This document shows, piece by piece, positions 13,187-14,102 of a stretch of 14,102 bases of DNA. The notes beneath the pieces were generated by a model, which saw only the letters and a program-made list of their open reading frames with translations, ran no database searches and had not been told where the DNA came from. Position 1 is the stretch's first letter. Each line of letters starts with the position of its first letter. Source of the DNA: Paracoccaceae bacterium (GTDB taxonomy: Bacteria; Pseudomonadota; Alphaproteobacteria; Rhodobacterales; Rhodobacteraceae); NCBI GenBank assembly GCA_003250135.1, contig QKHF01000131.1:1-14102 (forward strand), written 5' to 3'. The position numbers and the translations under genes were made by a program.

Positions 13187-14102
13187 GTGACAGCCGCAAC
13201 CGCCCACGCCGAGCCCGCCAGCGCCTTCAAGGGCGCGGACCTCGCCAGCGCCTTTCCGCGGTTGCAGGCGATGGTCGCGGACGACCTGAAGCTGACCGAC
13301 GCGCTGATCAGGGAGCGGATGGCGAGCAGGCACGCGCCGCTGATCCCGACGCTGGCGGCGCATCTGATCGAGGCGGGCGGCAAGCGCCTGCGCCCGATAC
13401 TGACCCTCGCCGGGGCGCAGCTTTGCAGCTATCGGGGCGACTCGCATGTGAAGCTGGCGGCGGCGGTTGAGTTCATCCACTCGGCGACGCTGCTGCATGA
13501 CGACGTTGTGGACGAAAGCGATCTTCGGCGCGGCCGCAAGACCGCGAATTTTCACTGGGGCAACAAGAACTCGATCCTGGTCGGGGACTACGTCTTCGCG
13601 CGCTCGTTCCAGCTGATGGTCGAGACGAACTCGATCGAAGCGCTGCGCATCCTCTCCGACGCTTCCGCCGTGATCGCCGAGGGCGAGGTGCTGCAGCTCG
13701 CCATGCAGAACGACCTCTCGACCGGCGAGGAGACCTATTTCCAGGTGATCCGAGGCAAGACCGCCGCGCTGTTCTCGGCCGCGGCCGAGGTGGGCGCGGT
13801 GATCGCCGGAGAGAGCGCCGAGAAGCAGGCGGCGCTCCGCGACTATGGCGACCGGCTGGGGATCGCCTTCCAGATCGCCGACGACCTTCTCGACTATGGC
13901 GGATCCTCGGCGGCGCTGGGCAAGAATGTCGGCGACGACTTCCGCGAGGGCAAGATCACCCTGCCCGTGCTGATCGCCTATGCCCGCGCGACCGGCGAGG
14001 ACAAGGCGTTCTGGAAGCGGGTGATCGAGAAGCGCGACCAGACGGAGGGCGATCTCGACCGGGCGCTCGCGCTTCTCGCCTCGACCGGCGCGCTGTCCGA
14101 AA
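13187..14102 (+). CDS. Long-chain polyprenyl diphosphate synthase (octaprenyl/decaprenyl type), 3' end outside window
   Basis: The frame is open from GTG at 13187 to the right edge: 305 residues, roughly 90 percent of a normal protein. It is an all-helical trans-isoprenyl synthase that elongates FPP with IPP to make the ubiquinone side chain. The first aspartate-rich motif DDVVD is at 105-109 and the second, DDLLD, at 232-236. EAGGKRLRP and RGKTAALFSAA are family blocks. Ala100, five residues before the first motif, is small, which in this family permits long products (IspB-like); exact length cannot be told. AGAAGG at 13170-13175 lies 11 bases before the GTG. No ATG start precedes the conserved region in frame: the ATG at 13176 runs only four codons to a TGA that overlaps the GTG. 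Confidence 0.9.
   Translation, partial: MTAATAHAEPASAFKGADLASAFPRLQAMVADDLKLTDALIRERMASRHAPLIPTLAAHLIEAGGKRLRPILTLAGAQLCSYRGDSHVKLAAAVEFIHSATLLHDDVVDESDLRRGRKTANFHWGNKNSILVGDYVFARSFQLMVETNSIEALRILSDASAVIAEGEVLQLAMQNDLSTGEETYFQVIRGKTAALFSAAAEVGAVIAGESAEKQAALRDYGDRLGIAFQIADDLLDYGGSSAALGKNVGDDFREGKITLPVLIAYARATGEDKAFWKRVIEKRDQTEGDLDRALALLASTGALSE

Noticed and set aside
1..14102. Insertion sequences, prophage, CRISPR arrays, tRNA or rRNA genes, toxin-antitoxin pairs
   Set aside because: No terminal repeats, spaced direct repeats, cloverleaf-type sequence or matching proteins were found; the window is ordinary chromosomal content.

Overview
The window is high-GC chromosomal DNA, densely coding on both strands. 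It most resembles a Caulobacter/Maricaulis/Hyphomonas-type alphaproteobacterium. Supporting this (inference from gene content, not from a database search): a ManX-type EIIA next to HPr, the pair used by PTS-dependent regulation in alphaproteobacteria; PhaR with phaA-phaB; a DUF465 mini-protein; and a DUF2007 / TrmN6-like methyltransferase pair divergent from a long-chain polyprenyl diphosphate synthase. I see no mobile element, tRNA, rRNA or CRISPR array. All genes look intact except the two cut by the window edges.

Layout. (1) 1-566, plus: end of a PTS EIIA gene, then HPr. (2) 573-1193, minus: DNA-3-methyladenine glycosylase I, convergent with HPr. It is divergent, across an AT-rich gap with a plausible sigma-70 promoter, from (3) 1322-2998, plus: a GGDEF-EAL protein with a ruined GGDEF motif and a complete EAL catalytic set. 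(4) 3018-7712: the polyhydroxybutyrate block. It holds phaR (minus), a 487-bp intergenic region with a strong inverted repeat that fits a PhaR operator, a CoA-acylating aldehyde dehydrogenase with its own terminator, then phaA, a UUCG hairpin, phaB and a terminator. (5) 7842-9490, plus: a class I glutamine amidotransferase overlapping a YddG-like exporter by GTGA. (6) 13135 down to 9549, minus: DUF2007, a TrmN6-like methyltransferase, an M20 amidohydrolase that overlaps an EamA transporter by GTGA, and a 57-aa DUF465 gene with an intrinsic terminator. (7) 13187 to the right edge, plus: a polyprenyl diphosphate synthase, cut by the window.

How the genes work together. PhaA and PhaB convert acetyl-CoA to (R)-3-hydroxybutyryl-CoA, the monomer for PHB; the synthase phaC is not in the window. 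PhaR would sense polymer and repress PHA genes. The acylating aldehyde dehydrogenase lies between regulator and pathway and may supply acyl-CoA, but its substrate is unknown. EIIA and HPr are regulatory phosphocarriers that in related bacteria connect carbon and nitrogen status to physiology; a link to PHB here is only a possibility. The most noteworthy points are the putative PhaR operator, the placement of the aldehyde dehydrogenase, and two enzyme-exporter couplets built the same way. I found no clearly new defence, mobile or RNA system.
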